NCBI RefSeq assembly: GCF_021440345.1 | Contig: NZ_JAKCNS010000029.1 | Span: forward strand, 1-64,000 | Direction: 5' to 3' | DNA: 64,000 bases | Source of the DNA: Kluyvera intermedia | GTDB taxonomy: Bacteria > Pseudomonadota > Gammaproteobacteria > Enterobacterales > Enterobacteriaceae | Shown: positions 1 through 8,549 of the stretch, in pieces | Numbering within the stretch: position 1 is the stretch's first letter | How the letters are laid out: every line of letters starts with the position of its first letter | Notes under the pieces: model-generated | Database searches by the model: none | Seen by the model: only the letters and a program-made list of their open reading frames with translations | What the model was told of the DNA's origin: nothing | Position numbers and translations under genes: made by a program

Positions 1-18
1 TAAGTTGGCAGCATCACC
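1..18 (-). mobile_element. Terminal inverted repeat (IRL) of IS1, element truncated by window edge
   Basis: Read on the minus strand, bases 18 to 1 are GGTGATGCTGCCAACTTA. As recalled, this is identical over 18 bases to the start of the left inverted repeat of IS1. The element would therefore extend leftward out of the window, with its insA/insB genes read away from malT. IS1 usually duplicates 8 or 9 bases of target; the candidate duplication next to this end is ctatttctc at 19-27. Only the tip is visible, so neither completeness nor the second end can be judged. A chance match is unlikely, but the window edge could also be an assembly break at an IS1 copy. Confidence 0.8.
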
Positions 19-27
19 CTATTTCTC

Positions 28-214
28 AACGAAAATACGCAACAATTTAATACGTATTGTTTCTACGGAAAATTACCTGGTATGAAACATCTTTAAGCGA
101 GTTTTATTCGGCAAATTACCGATAATCTATTTCATTTGTAACTACAAACACTTACGGAAGTCAGCATTTTCGCACCCTGCAAGGCATAATACGAAGATGG
201 CATCAAATATAAAG
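28..214. other. AT-rich intergenic DNA upstream of malT (no gene)
   Basis: This is the left part of the 356-base stretch in front of malT. In E. coli the corresponding region separates the divergent malPQ operon from malT. No open frame here resembles a known gene, and no clear MalT box was recognised. The IS1 end at 1-18 suggests that the malP side has been displaced or interrupted. Confidence 0.5.
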
Positions 215-236
215 AATTGTGACATATAGCAAATTC
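215..236 (+). promoter_or_regulatory. CRP-cAMP binding site of malT promoter
   Basis: The segment begins aattgtgacatatagc and ends aaattc. It carries a perfect TGTGA left half and resembles the single CRP site at about -70 of the E. coli malT promoter. The malT start codon lies 120 bases downstream of the site. This implies that malT expression depends on catabolite control, as in E. coli. Exact -10 and -35 elements could not be assigned with confidence. Confidence 0.65.
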
Positions 237-356
237 GCAAGCATGAAAACGGGACATAACTTGCAATACATAGCTATTTGACCGACCTTTGTATGGATTA
301 ATTACGAAGCGCAAAAAAAATCTCGTTTTCCAATCCTCACAGTGAAGTGATTAGCT

Positions 357-3062
357 ATGTTGATTCCGTCAAAACTAAGTCGACCAGTCCGTCTCGAACA
401 CACGGTGGTTCGTGAGCGGCTATTGGCGAAACTTTCAGGCGCGAACAATTATCGTCTGGCGCTGATAACCAGTCCGGCTGGCTATGGAAAGACCACGCTC
501 GTGTCACAATGGGCGGCAGGGATGAGCGATCTCGGTTGGTATTCACTTGATGAAGGTGACAACCAGCAGGAGCGTTTTGCCAGCTACCTGATCGCTGCAA
601 TTCAGCAGGCGACGGGCGGCCATTGCGAGGCCAGCGAAAACATGGTGCAAAAGCGCCAGTACGCCAGCCTGAGCTCCCTTTTCTCTCAGCTTTTCATTGA
701 ACTCAGCGAATGGCAGCGTCCGCTCTATTTGGTCATTGATGACTACCATCTGATCACCAATCCGGTGATCCACGATGCGATGCGTTTTTTCCTGCGCCAC
801 CAGCCGGAGAATCTCACGCTGGTTGTGCTGTCGCGTAACCTACCGCAGCTTGGCATTGCCAACCTGCGCGTGCGCGATCAACTGCTGGAAGTGGGTAGCC
901 AACAGCTCTCTTTCACGCATGCCGAAACCAAACAATTTTTTGACTGCCGCTTAGCCTCGCCGATTGAAGTGGCGGAAAGCAGCCGTTTGTGTGACGACGT
1001 CGCCGGCTGGGCCACCGCGCTACAGCTGATTGCGCTGTCTGCCCGTCAACGTAATAACGCCACCCAGCACTCTGCACGTCGTCTGGCGGGAATTAATGCC
1101 AGCCACCTGTCTGATTATCTGGTCGATGAAGTCCTCGATAACGTCGATCGGGAGACGCGTAACTTCCTGCTGAAAAGCTCGCTGCTGCGCTCGATGAACG
1201 ACTCGCTTATCGCCCGCGTCACCGGCGAAGAAAACGGCCAAATGCGCCTCGAAGAGATCGAGCGCCAGGGGCTGTTTCTGCAACGCATGGATAACTCCGG
1301 CGAATGGTTCAACTACCATCCGCTGTTTTGCAGCTTCCTGCGTCAGCGCTGCCAGTGGGAACTGGCGGCCGAATTGCCGGAAATTCACCGTGCCGCCGCA
1401 GAAAGCTGGATGGCACAAGGTTTCCCAAGCGAAGCCATTCACCACGCGCTGGCCGCGGGTGATCCGAAAATGCTGCGCGACATTCTGCTAAACCACGCGT
1501 GGGGACTGTTCCACCACAGCGAACTGACGCTGCTCGAAGAGTCGCTTTCTGCGCTGCCGTGGCAAAGTCTGCTGGAGAACCCGCGCCTGGTGCTGCTACA
1601 GGCCTGGCTGATGCAAAGCCAGCACCGCTACAGCGAAGTGAATACCCTGCTGGCCCGCGCCGAGCAGGAAATGACCTCAGAAATGGACGCATCGCTGCAT
1701 GGTGATTTCAACGCCCTGCGCGCCCAGGTCGCCATCAACGACGGCGATCAGGATGAAGCGGAGCGCCTGTCAACCGTCGCGCTGGAAGAGCTGCCGCTGG
1801 CTAATTTCTATAGCCGCATCGTCGCCACCTCGGTACATGGCGAGGTGCTGCACTGCAAAGGGCTACTGAGTCAATCCATCGCGGTGATGCAGCAAACCGA
1901 ACAAATGGCGCGTCGTCACGATATCTGGCACTACGCGCTGTGGAGCCTTATCCAGCAAAGCGAAATTTTGTTCGCCCAGGGCTTCCTACAGGCCGCGTGG
2001 GAATGTCAGGAGAAAGGCTTCCAGCTGATCCGCGAACAGCATCTTGAACAGCTGCCGATGCATGAGTTCCTGCTGCGTATTCGTTCACAGCTACTGTGGG
2101 CGTGGGCGCGTCTCGACGAAGCGGAAGCCGCTGCTCGCACCGGCATTGAAGTACTCAGCAGTTTCCAGCCGCAGCAACAGCTTCAGTGTCTGTCCTTGCA
2201 GGTTCAGTGCTCGCTGGCGCGTGGCGATCTGGACAACGCTCGCAATCACCTGAATCGTCTCGAGAATTTACTGGGCAACGGCGCGTATCACAGCGACTGG
2301 GTCTCCAACGCAGACAAAGTCCGGGTGATTTACTGGCAGATGGTCGGCGACAAAAAGTCCGCCGCCAACTGGCTTCGCCATACCCCGAAACCTGAATTTG
2401 CCAATAACCACTTCTTGCAGGGCCAATGGCGCAATATCGCCCGGGTACAGATTTTACTCGGTGAATTTGATTCTGCCGAAATGGTGCTGGAAGAGCTCAA
2501 CGAAAACGCCCGTTCGCTGCGTCTGATGAGCGATCTCAACCGCAACCTGCTGTTGCTTAATCAGCTGCACTGGCAGTCCGGTAATAAGAACGAAGCCCAG
2601 CGTATGCTGCTGGAAGCGCTGCAATTAGCAAACCGCACCGGGTTTATCAGCCACTTCGTGATTGAAGGTGAAGCCATGGCGCAGCAGCTGCGTCAGTTGA
2701 TCCAACTGAATACGCTGCCGGAGCTTGACCAGCACCGTGCCCAGCGCATTCTGCGCGAAATTAACCAGCATCATCGGCATAAGTTCGCCCACTTCGATGA
2801 GAGCTTCGTGGAGCGCTTGCTTAACCACCCGGAAGTACCGGAGCTTATCCGCACCAGCCCTCTCACCCAGCGTGAGTGGCAGGTTTTGGGGCTTATCTAT
2901 TCCGGCTACAGCAATGAGCAGATTGCCGGCGAACTCGATGTCGCCGCAACCACCATCAAAACGCATATCCGTAACCTGTATCAGAAGCTTGGCGTGGCGC
3001 ATCGTCAGGATGCGGTACAGCATGCGCAGAAACTGCTGAAGATGATGGGTTACGGAGTCTAG
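357..3062 (+). CDS. malT: MalT, ATP- and maltotriose-dependent activator of the maltose regulon
   Basis: MalT is a signal-transduction ATPase of the STAND class that binds ATP and maltotriose, multimerises, and activates the mal promoters. The product is 901 residues, the same length as the E. coli protein, and it aligns with it throughout. A Walker A motif (SPAGYGKTT) lies at residues 39-47 and a Walker B strand (LVIDD) at 125-129. The long middle part has the helical repeat character of the sugar-sensing domain. A LuxR-type helix-turn-helix occupies roughly residues 834-880. The gene has its own CRP-type promoter upstream. The divergent malPQ partner is not in the window, and an IS1 end lies about 340 bases upstream of the start codon. 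Confidence 0.98.
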   Translation: MLIPSKLSRPVRLEHTVVRERLLAKLSGANNYRLALITSPAGYGKTTLVSQWAAGMSDLGWYSLDEGDNQQERFASYLIAAIQQATGGHCEASENMVQKRQYASLSSLFSQLFIELSEWQRPLYLVIDDYHLITNPVIHDAMRFFLRHQPENLTLVVLSRNLPQLGIANLRVRDQLLEVGSQQLSFTHAETKQFFDCRLASPIEVAESSRLCDDVAGWATALQLIALSARQRNNATQHSARRLAGINASHLSDYLVDEVLDNVDRETRNFLLKSSLLRSMNDSLIARVTGEENGQMRLEEIERQGLFLQRMDNSGEWFNYHPLFCSFLRQRCQWELAAELPEIHRAAAESWMAQGFPSEAIHHALAAGDPKMLRDILLNHAWGLFHHSELTLLEESLSALPWQSLLENPRLVLLQAWLMQSQHRYSEVNTLLARAEQEMTSEMDASLHGDFNALRAQVAINDGDQDEAERLSTVALEELPLANFYSRIVATSVHGEVLHCKGLLSQSIAVMQQTEQMARRHDIWHYALWSLIQQSEILFAQGFLQAAWECQEKGFQLIREQHLEQLPMHEFLLRIRSQLLWAWARLDEAEAAARTGIEVLSSFQPQQQLQCLSLQVQCSLARGDLDNARNHLNRLENLLGNGAYHSDWVSNADKVRVIYWQMVGDKKSAANWLRHTPKPEFANNHFLQGQWRNIARVQILLGEFDSAEMVLEELNENARSLRLMSDLNRNLLLLNQLHWQSGNKNEAQRMLLEALQLANRTGFISHFVIEGEAMAQQLRQLIQLNTLPELDQHRAQRILREINQHHRHKFAHFDESFVERLLNHPEVPELIRTSPLTQREWQVLGLIYSGYSNEQIAGELDVAATTIKTHIRNLYQKLGVAHRQDAVQHAQKLLKMMGYGV

Positions 3063-3074
3063 CCGTTACGCCTA

Positions 3075-3107
3075 ACCCGGCTGGCATCCTTACGATGTCA
3101 GCCGGGT
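3075..3107 (+). terminator. Hairpin downstream of malT
   Basis: The arms acccggctg (3075-3083) and cagccgggt (3099-3107) pair perfectly and continue with gcat/atgt. There is no U-tract behind the stem, so it may be a weak terminator or an mRNA 3'-end stabiliser of the REP-like kind. Confidence 0.45.
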
Positions 3108-3222
3108 AAACATCACCCCCTCAAATATTCTCAACACCACCCGCCGCCCAATGAATGACAAAGAGATAGCTGTGTCACAATAGAGAATTAACATAACTAC
3201 AAAGTGAAAAATTAGAATACTC

Positions 3223-3287
3223 AGGTTCACCGTCACCTTTTATAAATGATGTCGTATGTTGGCACGTAATAATAAACAGGTGAACCT
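3223..3287 (+). promoter_or_regulatory. Inverted repeat that includes the ribosome-binding site of the sugar transporter gene
   Basis: aggttcacc at 3223-3231 is the exact reverse complement of ggtgaacct at 3279-3287. The second copy contains the Shine-Dalgarno and ends directly before the ATG at 3288. A possible promoter lies just upstream, TTAACA (3188-3193) and TAGAAT (3213-3218), with a long 19-base spacer. A transcript starting near 3220 could fold and mask the ribosome site. It could instead be a pair of half-sites for a DNA-binding regulator. Confidence 0.4.
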
Positions 3288-4655
3288 ATGTCGGCATTAA
3301 CCGGAAAAATCAGTAATAAAGAGAAATTTGGCTTTGGTTTGGGCGATGCCGCAAGCCATATCGTTTTTGATTCTTCAGTTGCTATTCTTGCTTATTTCTA
3401 TACGAACATTTATGGCTTACCCCCGGCGGTCATGGGGACATTATTTTTAGTCGTCAGGGTATTGGATGCCATTACCGATCCGATTATGGGAGCCATTGCC
3501 GATCAGACCAAAAGTCGCTGGGGGCGTTTCCGCCCATGGTTATTAATTATCTGTGTTCCGTTTGCCGTAAGCTGCGTGCTGGTATATTCCACACCAAATT
3601 TTGAACAAACAGGGAAAATTGTCTACGCCGTTGTGGCCTATATATTTATGACTCTAATGTATACGGCAATTAATATTCCTTACTGCTCGCTGGGTGCCGC
3701 AATTACCGCCGATCCAAAAGAAAACCTGTCTCTGCAGTCCTGGCGTTTTGCCGTTGCGCCAATTGGCGGAGCCATGGGTACCGCGCTTATCCTGCCACTG
3801 GCCGATCTCATCGCACCGGGTGACAGAGCCACCGGTATGCAGTGGGCTATGGGCATTTTCGGGGTCATTGGCTGCATTATGTTCCTGATTTGCTTTATGA
3901 CCACCCGTGAACGAATTACGCCGGTGAAAGAAGAGAATCTGAACATTTTACGCGACGTGCGTATTTTGATGAAAAACGATCAGTGGCGGGTCCTGTCAAT
4001 ATATAACCTGGCTATGCTCTGCGGTGTTGTGGTGCGCGGCAGTCTGCTGGTTTATTTCGTACAATATATTCTTCACCAGGGCAGCAGTATTATTTCCCTG
4101 TTTATGCTGGCAACCACCGTTGCCGCCGTCGTGGGCAGCCTGATGGCTAAACAGGTCGGTTCATGGATGTGTAAAATCCGCGCTTCGGTGTGGGTGAACG
4201 TCCTCAGCGCTTTATTTGGCTTAGCCTTCCTCGTACTGCCTTCAGATTATTGGATCCCGGCGTTTATCGTCCACATTATCCTCAATATTCTGCAAGGGAT
4301 TAACGCCCCGCTACAGTGGTCGATGATCACCGATGCCAATAACTACGGGGAATGGAAAACTCAGCGCCGCATTACGGGGATGAACGTGGCGGCCAACATT
4401 TTCATTATCAAACTGGGTGTCGCTATCGGCGGCGCGTTGACCGGTTGGGGGCTGGCGTTTTACGGCTATCAAGCGGGCGTTGAACAGCAATCAGCAGAAG
4501 CTATCCGTGGGGTGTTAATCCTGTTTACGGTACTGCCGGCTATCTTCTACCTGATTACTGCAGTTTCTATCCGCTACTATCGCCTGACTGAAGACCGCAT
4601 GAACGCTATCGTGGCCGATCTGAGCGAAGGAAGATTCCAGCAGCAGATGTCATAA
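3288..4655 (+). CDS. GPH-family sugar:cation symporter (YicJ/XynP-like)
   Basis: This is an inner-membrane secondary transporter of the glycoside-pentoside-hexuronide:cation symporter family (MelB, UidB, XynP, YicJ). It has 455 residues, the usual family length, and about twelve hydrophobic segments. The N-terminal GDAASHIVFD, the DAITDPIMG loop and the SRWGRFRPW motif are family hallmarks, and similarity to E. coli YicJ runs to the C-terminus. The substrate is therefore probably a xyloside or another glycoside, but it cannot be read from the sequence. No glycosidase or sugar regulator lies beside it. In E. coli this position holds the unrelated rtcBAR genes. The gene starts 225 bases after malT with its own candidate promoter and a good ribosome site (caggtg). 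A bidirectional terminator follows. Confidence 0.9.
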   Translation: MSALTGKISNKEKFGFGLGDAASHIVFDSSVAILAYFYTNIYGLPPAVMGTLFLVVRVLDAITDPIMGAIADQTKSRWGRFRPWLLIICVPFAVSCVLVYSTPNFEQTGKIVYAVVAYIFMTLMYTAINIPYCSLGAAITADPKENLSLQSWRFAVAPIGGAMGTALILPLADLIAPGDRATGMQWAMGIFGVIGCIMFLICFMTTRERITPVKEENLNILRDVRILMKNDQWRVLSIYNLAMLCGVVVRGSLLVYFVQYILHQGSSIISLFMLATTVAAVVGSLMAKQVGSWMCKIRASVWVNVLSALFGLAFLVLPSDYWIPAFIVHIILNILQGINAPLQWSMITDANNYGEWKTQRRITGMNVAANIFIIKLGVAIGGALTGWGLAFYGYQAGVEQQSAEAIRGVLILFTVLPAIFYLITAVSIRYYRLTEDRMNAIVADLSEGRFQQQMS

Positions 4656-4664
4656 AGCCATCAT

Positions 4665-4716
4665 CGCCTCCTCGGGAGGCGCAACAAAAAGGGCGCTTCG
4701 TAAGCGCCCTTTCTTT
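4665..4716. terminator. Bidirectional rho-independent terminator between the sugar transporter and glpR
   Basis: A short hairpin (cgcctcc/ggaggcg, 4665-4681) is followed by a strong one. In the latter, aaagggcgctt (4688-4698) pairs with aagcgcccttt (4702-4712) around a 3-base loop. The right side continues tctttt, and the left side carries an A-run that becomes a U-run on the minus strand. It can therefore end transcripts of both convergent genes. Confidence 0.85.
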
Positions 4717-5474
4717 TAGCACAGCTCCAGCTGCACCTCATTTTCAGCAATCACCTGCATCACGCCCGGCGGCGGAAGAACGTCGGTATACACCGCGTCC
4801 ACCATGCTGATACTGCCCATATTCACCATCGCGTTACGGCCAAACTTCGAATGGTCGACAACCAGAATCACGTGACGAGAATTGTCGATAATCGCGCGCT
4901 TGGTGCGCACCTCATGATAATCAAACTCCAGCAGCGAACCGTCGCTGTCGATACCGCTGATCCCCAGAATTCCGTAGTCGAGGCGGAACTGAGAAATGAA
5001 GTCCAGCGTCGCCTCGCCAATGATGCCGCCATCCCGACTACGCAGCTCGCCGCCCGCCAGAATAATGCGGAAATCGTCTTTCACCATCAGCGTGTTGGCG
5101 ACATTGAGGTTGTTGGTCACGATACGCAAATCGCTGTGATTCAACAGCGCATGCGCCACCGCTTCCGGCGTGGTGCCGATATCAATAAACAGCGCAGAAC
5201 CATTTGGGATCTGGCTGGCAACCTTGTGGGCAATCCGCTCTTTTTCAGCCGTTTGCGTCGCCTTACGGTCGTGCCACGGCGTGTTCACCGAGCTCGATGG
5301 CAGCGCAGCCCCGCCGTGATGACGCAGGATTTTTTTCTGATCAGCAAGGTCGTTCAAATCGCGGCGAATCGTCTGCGGGCTGACGGAGAAATGTTCCACC
5401 AGCTCTTCCGTGCTGACGTAACCCTGTAGTTTTACCAGCTCGATTATCGCGTCATGACGTTGTGTTTGTTTCAT
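4716..5474 (-). CDS. glpR: GlpR, DeoR-family repressor of the glycerol-3-phosphate regulon
   Basis: GlpR represses the glp genes and is released by glycerol-3-phosphate. The product is 252 residues, as in E. coli. It has an N-terminal DeoR-type winged helix-turn-helix (core VSTEELVEHFSVSPQTIRRD at about 20-39) followed by the sugar-phosphate-binding DeoRC domain with GTTPEAVAHAL. It is the last gene of glpE-glpG-glpR, starting 17 bases after the glpG stop codon. Its likely operators are visible in front of glpD at 6938-6977. Confidence 0.98.
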   Translation of the reverse strand: MKQTQRHDAIIELVKLQGYVSTEELVEHFSVSPQTIRRDLNDLADQKKILRHHGGAALPSSSVNTPWHDRKATQTAEKERIAHKVASQIPNGSALFIDIGTTPEAVAHALLNHSDLRIVTNNLNVANTLMVKDDFRIILAGGELRSRDGGIIGEATLDFISQFRLDYGILGISGIDSDGSLLEFDYHEVRTKRAIIDNSRHVILVVDHSKFGRNAMVNMGSISMVDAVYTDVLPPPGVMQVIAENEVQLELC

Positions 5475-5491
5475 GATGAATCCCTGGAAAA

Positions 5492-6322
5492 TTATGCTCG
5501 TTTTCGCACATTCTGCGTATCGACGAAGGCCATTGCCAGCCCAATCACCAGCCCGGTGATGTGTGCGCCGTTCGCAATCGACATGCCAAATACATTAAAC
5601 CATCCGGCCACCAGCCAAATCAGCGAGAACATCATCAACCCGCGCGGCAGGAAAATACCGCTTTGCGGGTCGCGCTCACCGCGCAGCCAGGCATAGCCCA
5701 TCAAGGCATAAACCACGCCGGATAGACCACCAAACCACGGGCCGCTGAACTGATGCTGCATAAAGCCGCTCAGCAGTGCACTGATTAAGGTAATCACCAC
5801 CAGCTTACCGCTACCGATGCGCTTTTCTACCGCACCGCCGAGGTACCACCACCATAGCAGGTTGAAGAGGATATGAATGAAGGAGAAATGCATTAAAGCA
5901 TGAGTAAAGTAGCGCCAGGCCTCAAATTTCAGCGAATCATCGTACGGCCAGGCCAGCATCAGCATCACCGGCTGCGAGCCCACCACGCTCATCAGAATAA
6001 ACACCAGGATGCAGGCCGCCATGACGCTCATCGTCACCGGGCCCGCTCCGGCTTTCAGGGTTGCCAGGAATGGGAAACGACGATAGTGCAGGCCACTATT
6101 GGTTTGCCCGGACTGCCAGCTCGCCGCCAGATAGCGCGGGTCGGCCGGGTTATCGAGGAATTGTTCCAGCTCTGCGCGAACGCGTGCCTCCTGCGAGGCA
6201 TCGGAAAGCCAGATATCGCTACGCTCATGCTGCTGGATAGTCAGAATAACGCCCTGCGTCGCCATATAGTCCACAAAGGCCTGGGCCACGCGAGGGTTGG
6301 TAAAAGAGGTGATCATCAACAT
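5492..6322 (-). CDS. glpG: GlpG, rhomboid intramembrane serine protease
   Basis: GlpG cuts transmembrane segments inside the inner membrane. The product from the ATG at 6322 is 276 residues, identical in length to E. coli GlpG, and aligns with it without gaps. The catalytic serine sits in [11 protein letters not shown] (Ser201) and the catalytic histidine in NGAHITG (His254). A cytoplasmic N-terminal domain of about 90 residues precedes six membrane segments. The reading frame stays open upstream to an ATG at 6412, but those 30 extra residues have no E. coli counterpart, so MLMITSF is taken as the start. The gap to glpE is 138 bases and may hold an internal promoter. Confidence 0.95.
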   Translation of the reverse strand: MLMITSFTNPRVAQAFVDYMATQGVILTIQQHERSDIWLSDASQEARVRAELEQFLDNPADPRYLAASWQSGQTNSGLHYRRFPFLATLKAGAGPVTMSVMAACILVFILMSVVGSQPVMLMLAWPYDDSLKFEAWRYFTHALMHFSFIHILFNLLWWWYLGGAVEKRIGSGKLVVITLISALLSGFMQHQFSGPWFGGLSGVVYALMGYAWLRGERDPQSGIFLPRGLMMFSLIWLVAGWFNVFGMSIANGAHITGLVIGLAMAFVDTQNVRKRA

Positions 6323-6460
6323 ACAGCAGGTCGCTTCTATTCCACACAAAAGAGGACAGTATATACCCAAACCCTGACGGATAGGTTGCAACGCGACACT
6401 ATCACCGCCCATTAGCAGGCGGTATTGAGGGTAAAAATCGCTACGGCAAACGCGCGGTGG

Positions 6461-6790
6461 TTAAAATACCGCGTGTTCGACCTCTGCCGGGAAGTGGCGA
6501 TGCCAGGCATCAAAGCCGCCGTCCACGCTGTAAACCTGGTCATAACCCTGCTGAAGCAGGTACTGCGCCGCGCCTTTACTGCTGTTGCCGTGATAGCACA
6601 TCACCATAACCGGCGTTTCAAAGTCGTTATCGCGCATAAACGCGCCCAGCGTGTCGTTCGTCAGATGAAACGCGCCCGGCGTATGGCCAACGGCATAGCT
6701 CTGCGGGTCACGAATATCCACCAGCACGGCCGCTTTCTGCTGCAGCTTCTGGTGCGCCTGTTCTACGTTAATACATTCAAACTGATCCAT
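6461..6790 (-). CDS. glpE: GlpE, thiosulfate sulfurtransferase (single-domain rhodanese)
   Basis: GlpE transfers sulfane sulfur from thiosulfate to cyanide or thiol acceptors in the cytoplasm. The 109-residue product is one residue longer than the recalled E. coli enzyme. The active-site loop CYHGNSS has the catalytic cysteine at position 65. It is the first gene of the glpEGR unit and is divergent from glpD across a 201-base control region. Its place in the glp locus is conserved in enterobacteria, although the reaction has no obvious role in glycerol metabolism. Confidence 0.97.
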   Translation of the reverse strand: MDQFECINVEQAHQKLQQKAAVLVDIRDPQSYAVGHTPGAFHLTNDTLGAFMRDNDFETPVMVMCYHGNSSKGAAQYLLQQGYDQVYSVDGGFDAWHRHFPAEVEHAVF

Positions 6791-6872
6791 GGTGCTCTCT
6801 TATCATTATGGCAGGTGTCTTGCTGACGACATTTTACCGCCAAGTGTACGTCGTCACGCCACGTAAACGCCA

Positions 6873-6894
6873 ATATGTTATGCACATCACTCTA
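6873..6894 (+). promoter_or_regulatory. CRP site upstream of glpD
   Basis: TGTTA (6876-6880), six bases, then TCACT (6887-6891) matches the CRP consensus at eight of ten core positions. Its centre is about 62 bases upstream of the predicted glpD start point, a standard activating position. Confidence 0.6.
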
Positions 6895-6910
6895 AAATGT
6901 TTTTTCTATG

Positions 6911-6939
6911 TTACCAAAAGCGCGTTTACTTGCTATTAT
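6911..6939 (+). promoter_or_regulatory. Predicted sigma-70 promoter of glpD
   Basis: TTACCA (6911-6916) and TATTAT (6934-6939) are separated by 17 bases. Transcription would start near 6946, inside the first GlpR operator. A CRP site lies about 62 bases upstream of that point. Confidence 0.6.
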
Positions 6940-6977
6940 GAGCGATAACGAACATTGATGAGCTATAACGAAAGTCC
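6938..6977 (+). promoter_or_regulatory. Tandem GlpR operators in front of glpD
   Basis: Two directly repeated 20-base units start atgagcgataacgaacat (6938) and atgagctataacgaaag (6958). Each resembles the GlpR half-site pattern, with AACGAA cores. They abut with exactly 20-base spacing, about two helical turns. They cover the glpD -10 element, the start point and the leader, which fits repression by GlpR. Confidence 0.65.
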
Positions 6978-6991
6978 TTGAGGTAGCAATA

Positions 6992-8500
6992 ATGGAAACC
7001 AAAGATCTGATTGTGATAGGTGGCGGCATCAACGGCGCAGGCATTGCGACTGACGCGGCGGGACGTGGTCTATCCGTGCTGATGCTGGAAGCCAGAGATC
7101 TAGCGTGTGCCACATCCAGCGCCAGCTCAAAGCTTATCCACGGCGGTCTACGCTACCTTGAGCACTATGAATTCCGTCTGGTCAGCGAAGCGCTAGCCGA
7201 GCGTGAAGTACTGCTGAAAATGGCCCCGCACATCGCCATTCCGATGCGTTTTCGCCTGCCGCACCGTCCGCATCTGCGCCCGGCGTGGATGATCCGTACC
7301 GGCCTGTTTATGTACGATCATCTGGGTAAGCGCACCAGCCTGCCCGCCTCTACCGGTGTGCGTTTTGGCGCAGAATCGGTCCTGAAGCCGGAAATCGTGC
7401 GCGGTTTCGAATATTCCGACTGCTGGGTAGACGATGCCCGCCTGGTGTTAGCCAACGCGCAAATGGTGGTACAGAAAGGCGGTGAAGTTCGCACGCGTAC
7501 GCGCGCCATCTCCGCCAAACGCGAAAACGGTCTGTGGATTGTAGAAGCCGAAGATATCGACAGCGGAGAGCGCTTCTGCTGGCAGGCTCGCGGTCTGGTC
7601 AACGCTACCGGCCCGTGGGTGAAACAGTTCTTTGATGATGGCATGCAGCTGCCGTCACCGTACGGTATTCGCCTGATTAAAGGCAGCCACATTGTGGTGC
7701 CGCGCGTACACACGCAAAAACAGGCCTACATTCTGCAAAACGAAGACAAGCGCATCGTGTTTGTGATCCCGTGGATGGATGAGTTCTCCATCATCGGCAC
7801 CACCGACGTCGAATACCAGGGCGATCCGAAGAACGTTGAGATCGATGAAAGCGAGATTAACTACCTGCTGAAGGTTTACAACGGCCACTTTAAAAAGCAG
7901 CTCGCCCGCGAAGATATCGTCTGGACATACTCGGGCGTACGCCCACTGTGCGACGATGAATCCGACTCACCGCAGGCCATCACCCGCGACTATACGCTGG
8001 ATATTCATGATGACCACGGCAAAGCACCGCTGCTGTCGGTATTCGGCGGCAAGCTCACCACCTACCGTAAGCTGGCAGAACACGCGCTGGAGAAACTGGC
8101 ACCGTACTATCACGGCATCGGACCGGCGTGGACCAAAGGCGCGGTCCTGCCCGGCGGTGAGATTGGCAGCGATCGCGATGACTACGCCGCGAAGCTACGT
8201 CGCCGCTATCCGTTCATCACCGAATCGCTGGCGCGCCACTATGCCCGCACCTACGGTAGCAACAGCGAACTGATTATCGGCGATGCGCGCGATGTTGCCG
8301 GGCTGGGGGAAGATTTCGGCCATGAGTTTTATGAAGCCGAGCTGCGCTATCTGGTGCAACACGAATGGGTGCGTCGTCTGGACGATGCCATCTGGCGTCG
8401 TACCAAGCAGGGTATGTGGCTGAACGCCGAACAGCAGTCACGTATCAGCGAATGGCTGGTGAAAACGCTGGGAAAGCCTGAGCTGTCGCTGGCGTCTTAA
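6992..8500 (+). CDS. glpD: GlpD, aerobic glycerol-3-phosphate dehydrogenase
   Basis: GlpD is a peripheral inner-membrane flavoprotein that oxidises glycerol-3-phosphate to dihydroxyacetone phosphate and passes electrons to quinone. The product is 502 residues against 501 in E. coli and is similar throughout. The dinucleotide-binding GGGINGAG lies at residues 10-17, followed by ATSSASSKLIHGGLRYLE typical of the family. It is transcribed divergently from glpE-G-R. A predicted promoter, an upstream CRP site and two GlpR operators precede it. A convergent terminator separates it from glgP. Confidence 0.98.
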   Translation: METKDLIVIGGGINGAGIATDAAGRGLSVLMLEARDLACATSSASSKLIHGGLRYLEHYEFRLVSEALAEREVLLKMAPHIAIPMRFRLPHRPHLRPAWMIRTGLFMYDHLGKRTSLPASTGVRFGAESVLKPEIVRGFEYSDCWVDDARLVLANAQMVVQKGGEVRTRTRAISAKRENGLWIVEAEDIDSGERFCWQARGLVNATGPWVKQFFDDGMQLPSPYGIRLIKGSHIVVPRVHTQKQAYILQNEDKRIVFVIPWMDEFSIIGTTDVEYQGDPKNVEIDESEINYLLKVYNGHFKKQLAREDIVWTYSGVRPLCDDESDSPQAITRDYTLDIHDDHGKAPLLSVFGGKLTTYRKLAEHALEKLAPYYHGIGPAWTKGAVLPGGEIGSDRDDYAAKLRRRYPFITESLARHYARTYGSNSELIIGDARDVAGLGEDFGHEFYEAELRYLVQHEWVRRLDDAIWRRTKQGMWLNAEQQSRISEWLVKTLGKPELSLAS

Positions 8501-8522
8501 TGACGTAATTTGATGATAAAAA

Positions 8523-8544
8523 AACGGGGCCAAATGGCCCCGTT
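8523..8544. terminator. Bidirectional terminator between glpD and glgP
   Basis: aacggggcca (8523-8532) pairs with tggccccgtt (8535-8544). On the minus strand the stem is followed by a run of seven T, making it a strong terminator for the glg operon. On the plus side the tail gctattt is weaker. Confidence 0.85.
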
Positions 8545-8549
8545 GCTAT

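Noticed and set aside
28-214. MalT boxes for a divergent malPQ promoter
   Set aside because: No stretch resembles GGGGATGAGG well enough on either strand; malPQ may be separated from this region by IS1.
3164-3179. Possible CRP site (tgtgtcaca) before the sugar transporter
   Set aside because: The left half at the required distance matches TGTGA at only two of five bases.
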